Assembly (NCBI GenBank): GCA_003024785.1
Contig: PUQB01000185.1
Span: 214,001-278,000 of the forward strand
Reading direction: 5' to 3'
Source: Selaginella tamariscina
Taxonomy: Eukaryota > Streptophyta > Lycopodiopsida > Selaginellales > Selaginellaceae
Length of the DNA stretch: 64,000 bases
The notes beneath the pieces were generated by a model. The model was given only the letters and a program-made list of their open reading frames with translations, did no database searches and had not been told where the DNA came from. Each line of letters starts with the position of its first letter. Position 1 is the first letter of the stretch. The translations under genes and the position numbers were made by a program. This document shows, in pieces, positions 23,401 through 34,606 of this stretch.

Positions 23401-23821
23401 TATATAAATTAAAAAATAAATGATCTAGGTCACATGTGGTTAAGTTTATTCATTTTCTTAAATAAGACTTAGGGTTCTCTTGGGTGGCATACTTTTGCAT
23501 CTAATAAACGTAATATTCTCCTCTAATCATAATAAACGTACAGTACAAGAGTTTCTATCATATAAGCATATGTGAACACTTGTACATTCTCACCCACAGA
23601 TTAACTGAAAAATAAAGTATCACAATTTTGCGTGCGTGTGCGAGTGCGTGTGTTTGTCTGTACACATGTGTACAAATTCACCTATATTAAAATGAATTAA
23701 CACAATGAACAAATCGCTTATCTCCCACGCTTCAGAATAAGGTGAGAGAGAGAGAGAGCTCTTCATGTAACAGGTGAGAAAAAAACAGTAGGAAATATCT
23801 TGGGAAATGATCAGTAGGTTG

Positions 23822-23828
23822 TCATCTA

Positions 23829-23870
<42 letters not shown>

Positions 23871-23871
23871 T
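23822..23871. repeat. (CT)n(CA)n microsatellite
   Basis: A CT run followed directly by a CA run at the 3' side of PPR copy C. Similar compound CT/CA tracts occur in introns of the ERECTA-like gene. Confidence 0.85.
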
Positions 23872-23889
23872 CGACATATGTCTCGTCTT

Positions 23890-25720
23890 CTTGGCTATGC
23901 AGTTTATGTAACAAATATATCAGCATATATTTGCTATGCTGCTCCATCGACATGAATAACATCCTCCACAAGGGACTCCACATACCTCCGGCTTTCCACT
24001 CCAATGAGTCGGGAAGAAACGGCATATTCTGCATTAAATCTTTAGCCTCCTCATATCTAAAAGCCCTCCCAAAGATCCCAATCATGCAACTAAAATGTTG
24101 CTTTGTAGTTCCAATATTGAAATACATACTAACAAAACATTCCCAACGTTCCACTGTGGTTAAACCCACTCAGAACTAAATAAAAACTAGTCCCATCAAC
24201 TATATCAACAACCTTCATATAATTAAACATTTCCAGTGTTTTCTTGATATATCCAGCTTGGGCATATGCTCATGACGTAGTATTCCAGGAAGCGTGGTTT
24301 CTACCCGGAATCATCTCAAAGAACTTGTTCACATACCCGACATGGGTGTATCCCACTAGGAGTGTATTCCAGGACGTGGTATCCCTTTCAATTACACCTT
24401 TGAACATGTCTTTGGCATTGTACATATGCCCGTTTTGGACGTACCCAGAAAGGATGGAGACGATATCCCACTGCAGCATACAATACTCGAAGAAATGTGT
24501 AGCTTCTTCACAATGCCATCCTGTGCATATGTAGAGAGCATCGAGTTCCATGAAACCATGTCCTTTTCTTGCATTTGATCAAATATTTGTTTGGATTTTC
24601 CCATGTATCCATTCAGTGCATAACATGTAAGAAGAGAAGTGAAGGAGAACCTGTCCCAAAATTGCATCTTATGGAAAATGTGTTCAGCCTCCTGGAGCTG
24701 CCCGTTTTGAGCATATGCAACTAGTATGGCGTTCCATGAGATGATGTTCCTCTCTTGCTGAATATTATTGTTTATTACAACCACGTATAATGTGTATAAA
24801 CAAAAAGGATGTACCATACTGTCGAACAAGGACTTGGCGTCTTCCAAATGCCCGTGCAGAGCATATGCAGAAACCATGGCAGTATCTGAAACCAAGTTGT
24901 GCTCAGGTATGTTTATGAAGAGTCTCCTGACTTCATACAGGTGCCCCTCGTGGCATATGCATCTAAGATCGTCGTCCATGACACAGGGTTCCTCACCGGC
25001 ATAATATCAAATATTTTATGAAGATTGCCTGTCACAAAACGAGTGTTTAATATATATTTCACAGGCACATGCACACACACACACAATATATATATTACAC
25101 CAGCTCGTGTATTTGCCATCAGGAGAGCATTCCATGATACTGATCCCATTCCCACGGGTTGAGTGGAAGATGTTTTAATGCCTCCCCAAAATGACCTGCA
25201 TGTTTATATGTTTGTATGTGTGTGTACACAACTATGTATATATAACCTGATTTAGCTTGTGCAGCTAGAATGGTAGTCCATGAAACCAAGTTCCTCTCCT
25301 CCATTTGATTAAACAGTTCCATTACTTCCTGCAATGCCCATTCCGGGAAAATGCAGCAACAATGTAGTCCACGAGATAAGATCCCAACTTGGTCTCATAT
25401 CGAAAGAGCTCTTTAGCCTCCTAAATGTATCTGTTGCACATAGTCAAGCTAAAATACACACATACAAATGCATGTGTGTGTGTGAAGACATGCCTATTAC
25501 GAGTGTAAGCATGAAGCATGAGAGGCCGTGAATATGTGTCTTTGGTAGGCATAGAATTGAAGAGGTTACAAGCATGAGTTGGGCTATGGCAAATCCCATA
25601 AATTTCAATCAGTTTGTTACATACATATGTGTCGGCCACGATTGGTATACGTGAGTGAATGACTTCTGCATTCTTGAGGCTCTTGCGTTCCTGGATTGCC
25701 TCCAGGCATTTGTACAACAG
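23890..25720 (-). pseudogene. PPR gene copy C (PLS type), degenerate but longest
   Basis: This copy keeps the 5' exon (about 25500-25717) with CLEAIQERKSLKNAEVIHSR, ADTYVCNKLIEIYG and NLFNSMPTKDTYS. Repeats follow with RNLVSWTTILAAQAKSG, SVSWNALLMANTRAG, NPVSWTTILDAYA, NIISWNAILVAYAQNGQ, KDMVSWNSMLSTYAQDG, TSWNTLLVGYTHVGY, and the HFSCMIGIFGRAFRYEEAKD tail. An intron with CA repeats (about 25030-25112) sits at the same place as in copy A. The first intron would start with GC rather than GT near 25495 if the reading is right. Frameshifts and small deletions (near 25150, 24960, 24180) break it. Copies A and C are clearly duplicates. Confidence 0.8.
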
Positions 25721-25729
25721 CTTTTAAGT

Positions 25730-26129
25730 TCACCCTTGTTAAACACGCGAAACTGTAAACAATCTTCTGTAATATTTTGAAAGAAAAAAGAAAAGGAATA
25801 CAAAATATTGGTTAGTTTGAGGGTGGCACACTTACATTTACGAGAAACTTCTTCAAGCCGCTTATTTATTATTTCTTATCGATGTAAGTTATAGGCCATG
25901 GTTCTTGAACCCCGTTTTCTTATGTCAAGCTAGGTATATGTAAATCAAGTCTCGGAATCTTGTCCAAGCGACTGGCAACTATGCGACGTGTGGAGATTGG
26001 CAAGGGGCCAGGATGAGCCCCCAGAATTCAGAATAAGAGTGCGTTTAATGTTTGGTCCAGGCTGCATATGCTTCCGTACGGTTCGGTACCGATACAAAAA
26101 ATTTCATACAAAAATACCATCTTTAATTT
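25730..26129. other. Intergenic DNA before the young gypsy element
   Basis: No coding region recognised. It ends in AACT, which is repeated on the other side of the 26134-30933 element and looks like the target-site duplication. Confidence 0.5.
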
Positions 26130-26133
26130 AACT

Positions 26134-26370
26134 TGTAAGGTTCCATGGTATATACTACGTATATACGCCACGTATACTCTGCCATGGAGGTGCCAAGTGG
26201 CATTAGGATTCATACACACTAATATGGGCATTGGCTAATCTGGGGCTGGCTAATCTGGGCACCATGATTTACTTGGTACCAAGAGTGCTAATCCTAGCAC
26301 AGACACTTAGTATAAATACCCTGTATCAGCCAGACCTAATGAATCGTATTTAGTATTCACACCTCTCTCA
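26134..26370 (+). repeat. 5' LTR of the young gypsy element
   Basis: Begins TGTAAGGTTCC and ends CACCTCTCTCA. TATAAATACC at about 26310-26319 is a good TATA box for the element's transcript. The first 60 bases contain two CCATGG hexamers flanking TACGTATA-type palindromes. Downstream, TTGGTGGAGATGGG is where a primer site should be, but I cannot assign the tRNA. Confidence 0.93.
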
Positions 26371-26452
26371 TTGGTGGAGATGGGTAGTCCTTTTTCGGCT
26401 TAGTTTTTTTGTGTTCCTTTTTGTCTCCCTCTTCCCTTGTGTTCTTGGTCGT

Positions 26453-27370
26453 GATGGCAACCGAAGAAAGGTGGTTGCAGTTGTTCGATGCACTGCAATT
26501 GAGCGTGGCAAATCAGACTGCTCTGCTGCGAGAAATTCACCAAGGAATGCAGCAGAATGCTAGTATGCCGCAGAGTTCAATCCACACCTTTTGGGTTCCA
26601 ATCCACGTGTTCGTCCAGAATTCTTCAAGGGGGAGTTGGAGCAGACGTGTACCATTGGTGGGAACATTTTCAAGGGATTGCTGACTACCATGGATGGTCT
26701 GACTCCCAGCGGTTGCGAGAGTTCCCAACGTGTTTGCAAGGACTTGCCTTGCAATGGTACAATGGTGTCCCCGTTCTTGATCGACAAGATTGGAACATCT
26801 TATCCCAGCGTTTCAAGCAAGCTTTTGGTAAGCCCGAGGATTCTGCTGCAGCTTTTCGTGAGCTCCATGACTTGAAGCAAGTGTCGGGAGAGACTGTCCA
26901 ACGATTCGGGATTAAGTTTCGAAACTTGGTCAATCGTGCAGATCCAAGCATGACAGAACGGGTACGTTTGGGCTTGTTATGGCCAGCTCTTCGCCCTGAT
27001 TTGGCTGGCTTGGTGGAGGGATTTGGTCCTTCGACTGTGGAGGAGGCCTTGCGGATTGCACAACGATTTGAGAACTCATTGGGGGCAGCACAACGTGTAT
27101 ATCCTGTATCGGCACCTATTCCTGGGACATCCGATCCTGTTCCGATGGAGGTGGGTGCTGTTCAGATGGAGGACCAGTCCTCAGGCCGCAGGAGGGGCCC
27201 AGGCCAAGCTGCTGATTGGTCGTGGTCGTGGTCGTGGGCGGAACATTCAGTGCTATGAGTGCCGAGGTTGGGGACATGTTGCACGAGCATGTGCAAATCG
27301 ACATCAAGTAGCTGCCATCGAGACTGCAGAAGAAGTGGAGACTCTTCCGCAGCCGGAAAACGAGGCATAG
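26453..27370 (+). CDS. Gag polyprotein of the young gypsy element (frame-broken)
   Basis: Forms the particle that packages element RNA. The start is taken as the ATG at 26453 (MATEERWLQLFDALQL). A retrotransposon gag core follows, with DVYHWWEHFQGIADYHGW, ALQWYNGV, FRELHDLKQVSGETVQRFG and RVRLGLLWPALRPDL (about 26640-27010). The nucleocapsid knuckle is CYECRGWGHVARAC (27253-27294), after a Gly/Arg tract. Two frame changes lie near 26590-26640 and one near 27195 next to GGGGCCC. The last coding triplets end at TAG near 27368. Confidence 0.85.
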
Positions 27371-27502
27371 TGCATGGGGTGTCAGAGGACCCATGCACTA
27401 GGCACATTGCACCACCTCTGAAGAACTTGATTCCAGCGCATGGTCGACACTTCCCCGAAGCACCTTTGTTCTTCCATGCTTGTGCGGGCATAGGGGTCTC
27501 GA

Positions 27503-28125
27503 GTGAGTTACTGGACCGAGCGTTTTATGTTTGTGTTCTCCGGCATGGTAGAAGGAACTCCTGTTTCAGTCCTGGTGGACTCCGGATCCAGTATATCTTC
27601 TATCAATCGATCAGTAGCGGAGTCCTTGCACTTGCACACAGTACCAGCTGAGCGAACTTTGAAGGTAGTGTTTGCTGATAAGCAGTCTTTTGCTAGATCA
27701 CATCGAATTGCACATGTGCCTGTGGTGTTAGGAGGATACCATCATCTACTTCCGTTGCGGGTGATGCCGAGCCAAGTCCATGACATCATCCTCGGTGTCA
27801 ATTGGCTTCGTGCGGTCAAGGCAAGATGTGATTTTGAAATGTGCACGTTGTCTATCCCAGGATGCCCCCCATTGCAGGCTACAGAACATGCACCGAATGG
27901 CATGGCGGCAACATTGCAGGGCATGATGGCGCCTAAGGCAGAGCCTTCTCCAGAGCAACGAGCTAAGGACATCAAGGAGTTGGCGAGGTATCCGAGCCTA
28001 TTCAAACCCATTGTAGGAGATGCGAATCCCCTGTTGACTACTCGGCATCACATCCCGACTGGTACAACTCGCCCGATCAGATGGGGCTCAGGCGACGATC
28101 TCCAAAGGAGAAGGATATCTTGAAT
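27503..28125 (+). CDS. Aspartic protease region of the young gypsy element
   Basis: Cleaves the Gag-Pol precursor. VSVLVDSGSSISSINRS (27567-27617) contains the DSG active site (the family has DTG or DSG). VHDIILGVNWLRAVKARCDF (27778-27837) is the C-terminal ILG-x-NWL signature. A linker to RT, RPIRWG, ends the frame. A shift at the GGGG near 28084 leads into RT. Confidence 0.85.
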
Positions 28126-28900
28126 CGTTGTGTGAGGGAGATGCTAGAGTTGAAGGTGATACGTAAGTCTCGAAGTCCATGGGCAGCAGAACCACACCTA
28201 GTTCCGAAGCCGGATGGGACTACACGTTTCACTATTGATTTCAGGCCATTGAACGATGTTTCTGTTCCAGATTCATATCCACTACCAAGGGTGGATGATT
28301 TGGTCGATGCATTGGGGAATAGCCGGTACTTCACTATCCTTGACATGGCTTCCGGCTATTGGCAGATCCCTATGGCTCCTGAAGATGCAGCAAAGACAGC
28401 ATTTCGAACACCATCCGGCTTGTACGAGTTTAGTCATGCCATTTGGGTTGGTCGGGGCCCCAGCAACCTTCCAGCGGATGATGGATGAGCTATTGGAGGG
28501 CTTTGAAGAATTTGCACGTGCGTACATCGATGACCTTCTTATTCACTCTGCTACGTGGGAGGAGCACCTTCAGCAGTTAGAGCGGGTCCTGCAGCGATTG
28601 GTGCAATACGGGCTGAAGTTGAAAGAGCAGAAGTGCAAGTTCGGATGTACCTCCTTGAAATACTTAGGATTCATCATCACGGCAGAGGGTGTGAAACCGG
28701 ATCCCGAGAAGACCCTAGCTGTACGAGAATTTCCTGCTCCTGAGTCAGTGGCGGAGTTGCAGCGTTTCTTGGGAAAGGCAACATACCTAGCGAGGTTTGT
28801 TCCGCGGTTCTCAGATTTGACAGCCCCATTGCGAGGATTGTTAAAACAAGGAGCTCAGTTCCGGTGGTCCAAGAAGTGTCAGAAGGCGTTCGAGGATGTT
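28081..28900 (+). CDS. Reverse transcriptase of the young gypsy element
   Basis: Copies element RNA into DNA. Motifs in order: [68 protein letters not shown], the MPFGLVGAPATFQRMMDEL segment, and YIDD at 28523-28534 with both catalytic Asp. GVKPDPEK and RFLGKATYLARFV form the thumb/connection. A two-base loss near 28432 (short T-run) moves the frame between the palm motifs. Confidence 0.9.
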
Positions 28901-29444
28901 AAGGCATTGCTAGGATCTCCACCTTTGTTGCGGTATCCGGACTTGCCAAATCCTTTATTCTTCGGACCGATGCTTCAGATGTCGGGTTGGGGCCGATCTG
29001 TTGCAGGAGACTCCCAATGGTCAGCGGTACCCAATCGCTTATGCAAGTCGGAGCCTTACTGAGGCAGAGAAAAATTATTCCACCACGGACAAGGAATGTC
29101 TGGCAGCCGTATGGGCCTTTCAAAAGTTCCATGCATATCTACATGGCTCCAACACATTGTTGGAAACTGATCATGCTGCTGTCAACTCAATCATGAAGAG
29201 GAGGAATGTGACGGGACGACTTGCACGTTGGGCGTTAATTTTGCAAGGGTATCGTTTTCGGGTTGTTCATCGCCCAGGGTCTAGCATGGCGGATGTGGAT
29301 GCGTTATCCCGAGCTCCTGTGGTAGTGGCAGCCCCTGTAGCATTGTTGCCGGATGCCCTTCCTGATCGCGTACTTCCGAGGCGGGAAGACATTGTGGAGG
29401 CTCAAAAGATGGAGCCATGGATCAGGAGGTTGCGTGAGTCTTGA
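28900..29444 (+). CDS. RNase H of the young gypsy element
   Basis: Degrades the RNA strand during reverse transcription. The RTDASD-type start of the domain (about 28967-28985) sits one frame off from YPIAYASRSLTEAEKNYSTT (29027-29087). DKECLAAVWAFQKFHAYLHG and RWALILQGYRFRVVHRPGSS follow, then ADVDALSRAP (29289-29318), the usual end of the gypsy RNase H. One base is missing in the GGGG near 28995. Confidence 0.88.
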
Positions 29445-30663
29445 GTAGTGAGGTACCCTGCGAGGATCTTAACTTTCGCACATATGCACGATCTTTCAGA
29501 CTGATGGATGACTTGCTTGTCTTTGTTGGAGACGGTTCCGAGTGTCGTGTGGTGGCACCACCAGTTTACATTAACTCCTGGTTGCAGTTCTTTCATGACA
29601 ACCCGATGTCCGGACACATGGGATTCCAACGATGCCTTGAGAGGATTCGACAGCACTTGTATTGGCCCCGATTGCGACAAGACCTACATGAGTACATTCA
29701 TACGTGTCCGGAGTGTCAACGGCATAACGTGTCCACACTTCCTCCTGCGGCAACCCTGGAACCAATTCGAGTTTCTCGCCCCTTTGAGCTGGTAGCGTAT
29801 GACATCATGGGACCATTCCCTGTGTCGCAGTTCGGTAATCGATACATCATTGTGTGCTCTGATTACTTGACTCGGTGGGTAGAAGTGTGTGCTTTGCCAG
29901 ATGCTACAGCAACTTCCATCATCAAGTTCCTACTAGCTCAAGTGGTGCTGAGGCATGGTTGCCCCGAACGAATTTTATCGGATCAAGGACCAGGCCCAGC
30001 AGCGGAAGCAGTAGCTTTGTTGATGCGACGGTTGCAGATCCGACAATCTTTTGCCTCAGCTTATCATCCTGAGACTGATGGTTTGGTGGAGCGGTTGAAC
30101 AGAACTTTCAAAGTCATGCTTGCCAAGTATGTGCGTCCTGACCATACGGATTGGGATATGTGGCTTCCATATCTCCAATTTGCTTATGTTTCAGCCCCTC
30201 ACAAGTCAACAGGGATTTCCCCATTCAAAGCTTTGTATGGTCGTGAACCTGTATTGCCACCAGCAGTTGGCATCACTCCTCACGAAGCACGGTATATGGA
30301 TGGGCGTATGTGGTTGGAGCATTTGAACCAAGTCCTTCCTCTGTTGTATGCTCAAGGTGGAGAACAGTTAGCTCGTGCACAAGAGTATCAGCGTCGGACT
30401 TACAATCAACGACATCGAATGCCACCTCAATACCAAGTGGGAGATTTGGTTCTCGTCAAGTTTCCAAGGTTAGGGGATCAAACACACGCAGCAGGGCTTC
30501 AACCACGATGGGTCGGGCCTTGGAGTGTTGAAGAACAGTTGGGAACACAGTGTATCGCTTGAAGCGGCGTGATGGGGTTCGGGAGTCACAACATGTCGCT
30601 CATGTGTGTCGGCTACTACCGTTCCACCAACGGACACTCGTCCAAGGAGGAGGACCACCTTGA
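29441..30663 (+). CDS. Integrase of the young gypsy element
   Basis: Inserts the cDNA into host DNA. HHCC zinc-binding part: HDNPMSGHMGFQRCLE (29594-29641) with CPECQR (29707-29724). DDE core: YDIMGPFP, CSDYLTRWVEV, LSDQGPGP and the ETDGLVERLN segment with the Glu (30070-30099). C-terminal GPY/F-like part: YQVGDLVLVKFPRL and LQPRWVGPWSV (30430-30526). After a one-base shift near 30545 the frame reads VYRLKRRDGVRESQHVAHVC and ends at TGA (30661-30663). No chromodomain follows, in contrast to the 31.4-kb element. Confidence 0.9.
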
Positions 30664-30695
30664 TAGGTAGAAGCCATGTCTTGAGAGGGGGATGA

Positions 30696-30933
30696 TGTAA
30701 GGTTCCATGGTATATACTACGTATATACGCCACGTATACTCTGCCATGGAGGTGCCAAGTGGCATTAGGATTCATACACACTAATATGGGCATTGGCTAA
30801 TCTGGGGGCTGGCTAATCTGGGCACCATGATTTACTTGGTACCAAGAGTGCTAATCCTAGCACAGACACTTAGTATAAATACCCTGTATCAGCCAGACCT
30901 AATGAATCGTATTTAGTATTCACACCTCTCTCA
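30696..30933 (+). repeat. 3' LTR of the young gypsy element
   Basis: Identical to 26134-26370 except for one extra G in the CTGGGGGCTGG run. It is preceded by a purine-rich tract and followed by AACT. Confidence 0.93.
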
Positions 30934-30939
30934 AACTTT

Positions 30940-31357
30940 GTAAAAAAAAATATTTTTTTATAAAATAGAACTTACATAAACTGAAAGTTGACATCTTCTA
31001 TTTTATGTTGCCATTATTTTGATGGTTGGTTAAAACCCCATAATTAGCATAAAAACGAAGTGTACATCCTTGATACTAGGGATGGGACATGCATTTCATT
31101 TGTGTATTAGATTTCATAAATTGATTTGTGTTGCCATTACTTTAATGTTTGCTTAAAACCCCATAATTGGCACGAGCAAAGTGTATGACCCATCCTCAAT
31201 ACCAGGTATGGGGCATACACTTCATTTGTGTTAATTTTAGACTTCATAAATTGATGTACCATCCTTGGCATCAAAGATGAGAGGCGGCACATGCATGTCC
31301 TTGGTGTCCAAGATGAGGAATGCACCATCCTCAATGCTAAGGACACATTGTCCCATG
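30940..31357. repeat. Degenerate GGATGGTGCAT-type repeat, left part
   Basis: Loosely repeated phrases such as CCTCAATAC/GCCAAGGATG, GGCATACACTTCATTTGTG and CACATTGTCCCATGTCC occur from about 31060, and continue after the inserted chromovirus at 38725-39200. The repeat is interrupted exactly at TCCTC (31358-31362), which is duplicated on the far side of the insertion. Confidence 0.6.
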
Positions 31358-31362
31358 TCCTC

Positions 31363-32335
31363 TGTCAGAGTTTTTACCTGGTGCCACAAAGGCGGCTTGC
31401 CAGGTGCCAACCCTGGAATCCCCTCTCTGGAAACCCCACGGAATCTGGTAAAGTAACCCGTATTAGGAACCCAACCCTTAGGAACTTAAACCCTAACTGA
31501 CCAAGTCCACGAACGAGACTCACCTTGTGAATCAGGATGCACGGACTAGCCGAGTTATAGGTGTTGTTCCTAGCTTGGCGTGGTTGAGGCGGCCGGAGCA
31601 AGGCCTCAACCACTAGTTCTGCGGAACGTGAACTCGGGCAATACCTTTGAGCTTGCGAGCAGGTTTTCGGACCAAGGAATCTGGCTAACTCCTTGGAAGT
31701 GACGTGCCCTTGTCTCAAAGGCAAGATCCTGCCAACGATAAGGATAGTCTAACCCTAGGGTGGGTTGTACCCCTGTCGTGTGGAAGTTTGGGCGGCACAA
31801 CAGAGGGTTGCACCTTGACGACACAAGCTTAGCTTGCACCGGTAGGAGGTTAACGAGCTCTCTTTTGAACCCAGGAAGCCTCACTACATATACTCTACCT
31901 TATTTATGTGACGGACCCCCCCCCCCTGTTTACCTAATGAGTAAGTGGGCTGGCACGGAAATGCCAGCCCTTAGAGAAAATGGTTGTCCTAACCTAATCC
32001 TAAACCTAACCCCTAGGGGGGGGTTTAGGACGTGGGGTTAGGGCAACCCTAGGGTTAGGTCAACCCTAGGGGTGTCCCTAACCCTTATTTTGACAAGCTA
32101 TAATGCAAAGAACCCTAACCTGGAACGTCAAAACGGGGGAGGGTTCTCTAAATGGAAGTGCTAGCTTCGCCTAGAGTTTCTTGCAAATACCTAACGACAC
32201 CCGGGACCATCACTAGATACCCAAGTGCACTATGCGGGCCTGTTTCTTCTACATCTAGGGTTCGTCACATAATCCAGTAGGTAACAACAGTCAAACCCCA
32301 AAGTAAAGGGTCGAGTCATAGTAAAAACTATGACA
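31363..32335 (-). repeat. 3' LTR of the chromovirus
   Basis: On the minus strand it starts TGTCATAG and ends CTCTGACA. It contains many CCCTAACC/CCTAGGG phrases (about 31990-32120) that look telomere-like but are part of the LTR. An 11-base C-run is at 31916-31926. Old relatives of this LTR lie at 62323 and 63328. Confidence 0.95.
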
Positions 32336-32350
32336 CACTCCCCGCCTTTG
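32336..32350 (-). other. Polypurine tract of the chromovirus
   Basis: The minus strand reads AAAGGCGGGGAGTG directly before the 3' LTR, the expected position of the plus-strand primer. Confidence 0.7.
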
Positions 32351-32713
32351 AAAATGTCAACGTCCTCGTTGACGTCTAACTCCAAGACTAGACTAGGTTA
32401 GGAAAAATTAACTGAAAACTAACGCTAATCACTCTATGCGGAGTCAGCAAAAAGTTCACAAGTTTTATTACCCCCCTTGCATTACGCGAAGCCAAATACT
32501 TCAGAACCGTCGTTCACTGAGTGAGAACTCAGCTGCCGGAGGTACCACCTGCGACAAGAAGTCATTTGGAGACCTTTTGCACGTCTGCAAAGTCTGTCAC
32601 CCGACACAGACAACAAGTTAGTTAATTTCTTTTAGTTAACTAGAATTTATATCGGAGGCCTCTAGTTAATGTTGTCTGTCGGCCCCTAGGTTAAGAAGAA
32701 ATAACTTTATTCC

Positions 32714-34106
32714 TTAATTAGTTTGAGACCTTGCCTCAAACTCATTCACCAACTCCATCGCGTTTTGTAGATTCTCCAATGGTTCCCATGTCGATTCGCA
32801 CCTGGATAGCCTTTCCATTTGACGAGATACTCAAACTTACGTTTTCGCGGTCCATAAACCTTCCTTTTGCCCAATATGGATTCGACTTCGTACTCCGTAC
32901 CTTCATGAACCAGCTCAGGGGGCGGACGTAAGTTTTCATATCTTTGCGGATGTTTCTCATCTTTGTGGAATGGCTCGAGCAAATTGACATGAAACACATT
33001 GTGTATTGTTCCCAACTCCGGAGGAAGATCCAACTCATAAGCCACTTTCCCTACTTGCTTCACCACCTTGTATGGACCTATGTAGTGCGATAGAAACTTC
33101 CTCGAAAGAGTCATTGGAACCTTCAGGTTTTTGGTACTCAACAATACCATATCCCCAACCTGATACTCTACATCCCGCCGATGCTTATCGTACTGCTGAC
33201 GATACCTTTCCTGTGCTGCAGCCATCGCTTGACGAGCAGCTTCCCATGTTCGATACAATTGTCCCGTGAACTCTGCTACAGATGGAACTCGATTGCTATC
33301 GTCTTTCGGTAACACCATACTCTGAGGAATACCACCCTTATTCCCAGTTAACACTTCCATCGGGCTACATCCGATTGCAGTGTGCATCGAGTTATTGTAA
33401 CATATCTCAGCCATATCTAAGTGTTCAGCCCAATCAAGTTGATCACCTTGAACATAGCATCTGAGATAGTCCTCGACTTGTCGGTTTACCCTCTCCGTCT
33501 GACCATCCGTTTGTGGATGATAAGCCGTACTAAACCTCAGCATCGTCCCAAATTGCTTGAACAACGTTCCCCAAAACTTGCCAGTAAATCGAGGATCCCG
33601 TCTGAGATCATCGTTTCCGGTAGCCCTCGCACTCTTACGACTTCGTGGAAGAACAACTTTGCTGCTTGTTTTGCATTCACTGTCTCTACAGTTGGAATGA
33701 AATGAGCAACCTTTGAAAATCGATCGACCACCACCATAAGAGCATTGAAACCACAAGATTTTGGCAATCCCATGATAAAGTCCAAAGTAACACTTTGAAA
33801 TGGCCGCTCTGGAATCGGTATACATTGTAACTTCCCAGCTCGTTTTTGCGAACGACTTTTCACTTGTTGACATGTGGGGCATGTCTTGACATACTTGGCA
33901 ACATCGTCTATCATACCCGGCCAATAGAATCCCTGTTTCAACAAAGCCAACGTCTTGTGCCTTCCACCATGCCCTGCCAAAGGAACGTCGTGATGCTCTC
34001 TTAATAGCCTCTCCCTCCATGTCCCTTCTGGAACATAGAGTCTCTTTTCTTTATAATAAAGAACTCCATCTCGTACTGCAAAATGGGCCTGTTTGAGTGC
34101 ATCCAT
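32714..34106 (-). CDS. Integrase with C-terminal chromodomain (chromovirus)
   Basis: HHCC: REHHDVPLAGHGGRHKT and CPTCQQ. DDE core: LDFIMGLPKSCGFNALMVVV, DRFSKVAHFIP, then after a frame shift near 33600, DPRFTGKFW and HPQTDGQTERVNRQVEDYL. GPY/F: YQVGDMVLLSTKNL, FLSHYIGPYKVVKQVGKVAY, FHVNLLEPFHKD. Chromodomain at about 32895-32740: EYEVESILGKRK, EYLVKWKGYP, then one base out of frame the ESTWEPLENL part and a stop at 32714-32716. The aromatic residues of the chromodomain cage look largely present. Confidence 0.9.
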
Positions 34107-34114
34107 TCGACTTT

Positions 34115-34606
34115 CTATTCCTGCTGGAATATTACCATCTCTTCGTAATTGATGAACTTGTTTCCTCTTTGCACCAGGCTCAAAGCTTCCTTGGCAAACT
34201 TGTCCTGAGGATACGCCGTCACAAATTCATCCACCAAAGTTGACACGGGTGCTGACATAATACGAAGATGACCCTTTCTACTGAGTGCATCAGCTACCAC
34301 ATTGTCCTTTCCCGCCTTATGTCTGATTTCAGGCTGAAATCGTGCCAACTTCTGCTGCCATCTAGCATACTTTGGTGATAGCTTCGGCTGCGTTTCAAAA
34401 TACCTTAGAGTTACACTATCTGTCCAAACCACAGTGCCATGACTTGGAAGATAATGACGCCAATACTCCAAGGAAGCAACAATAGCATACATCTCCTTTT
34501 CGTGGTAGGCCATCGAGTTTGCGCGGCATCTAACTTCTTCGAGAAAAGGACACTGGATGTCCTTTTTGTTGCAATACACCACCAATTGCAAAGTCGGAAG
34601 CGTCAC
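34115..34606 (-). CDS. RNase H of the chromovirus
   Basis: Continues the RNase H begun at the end of the RT frame: [53 protein letters not shown] and [11 protein letters not shown]. Frame changes on both sides (about 34555 and 34110) separate it from RT and integrase. Confidence 0.9.
   Translation of the reverse strand: MTLPTLQLVVYCNKKDIQCPFLEEVRCRANSMAYHEKEMYAIVASLEYWRHYLPSHGTVVWTDSVTLRYFETQPKLSPKYARWQQKLARFQPEIRHKAGKDNVVADALSRKGHLRIMSAPVSTLVDEFVTAYPQDKFAKEALSLVQRGNKFINYEEMVIFQQE

Larger units (their letters stand above)
26134..30933 (+). mobile_element. Young Ty3/gypsy LTR retrotransposon
   Basis: 4800 bases bounded by LTRs of 237 and 238 bases that differ by one G in a G-run and nothing else. 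AACT precedes the left LTR (26130-26133) and follows the right one (30934-30937), a candidate target-site duplication of 4 bases (gypsy elements usually give 5). Domain order is gag with CCHC knuckle, protease, RT, RNase H, integrase, which defines Ty3/gypsy. The integrase has no chromodomain. A purine-rich GAGAGGGGGATGA just before the right LTR is the polypurine tract. The internal region breaks into about seven overlapping frames by single or double base shifts (near 26600, 27195, 27490, 28085, 28432, 28995, 29445, 30545). Either the copy was dead on arrival and moved in trans, or the consensus has indel errors. Confidence 0.93.

Noticed and set aside
31980-32120. CCCTAACC/TTAGGG-like phrases suggesting an interstitial telomere
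   Set aside because: The same bases occur in both LTRs of the chromovirus and are irregular, so they belong to the LTR.
33600-34020. N-terminal 140 codons of the long minus-strand frame starting at 34020
   Set aside because: Out-of-frame shadow of the integrase frame 33537-34106. Only the part after the frame shift near 33600 reads as integrase.
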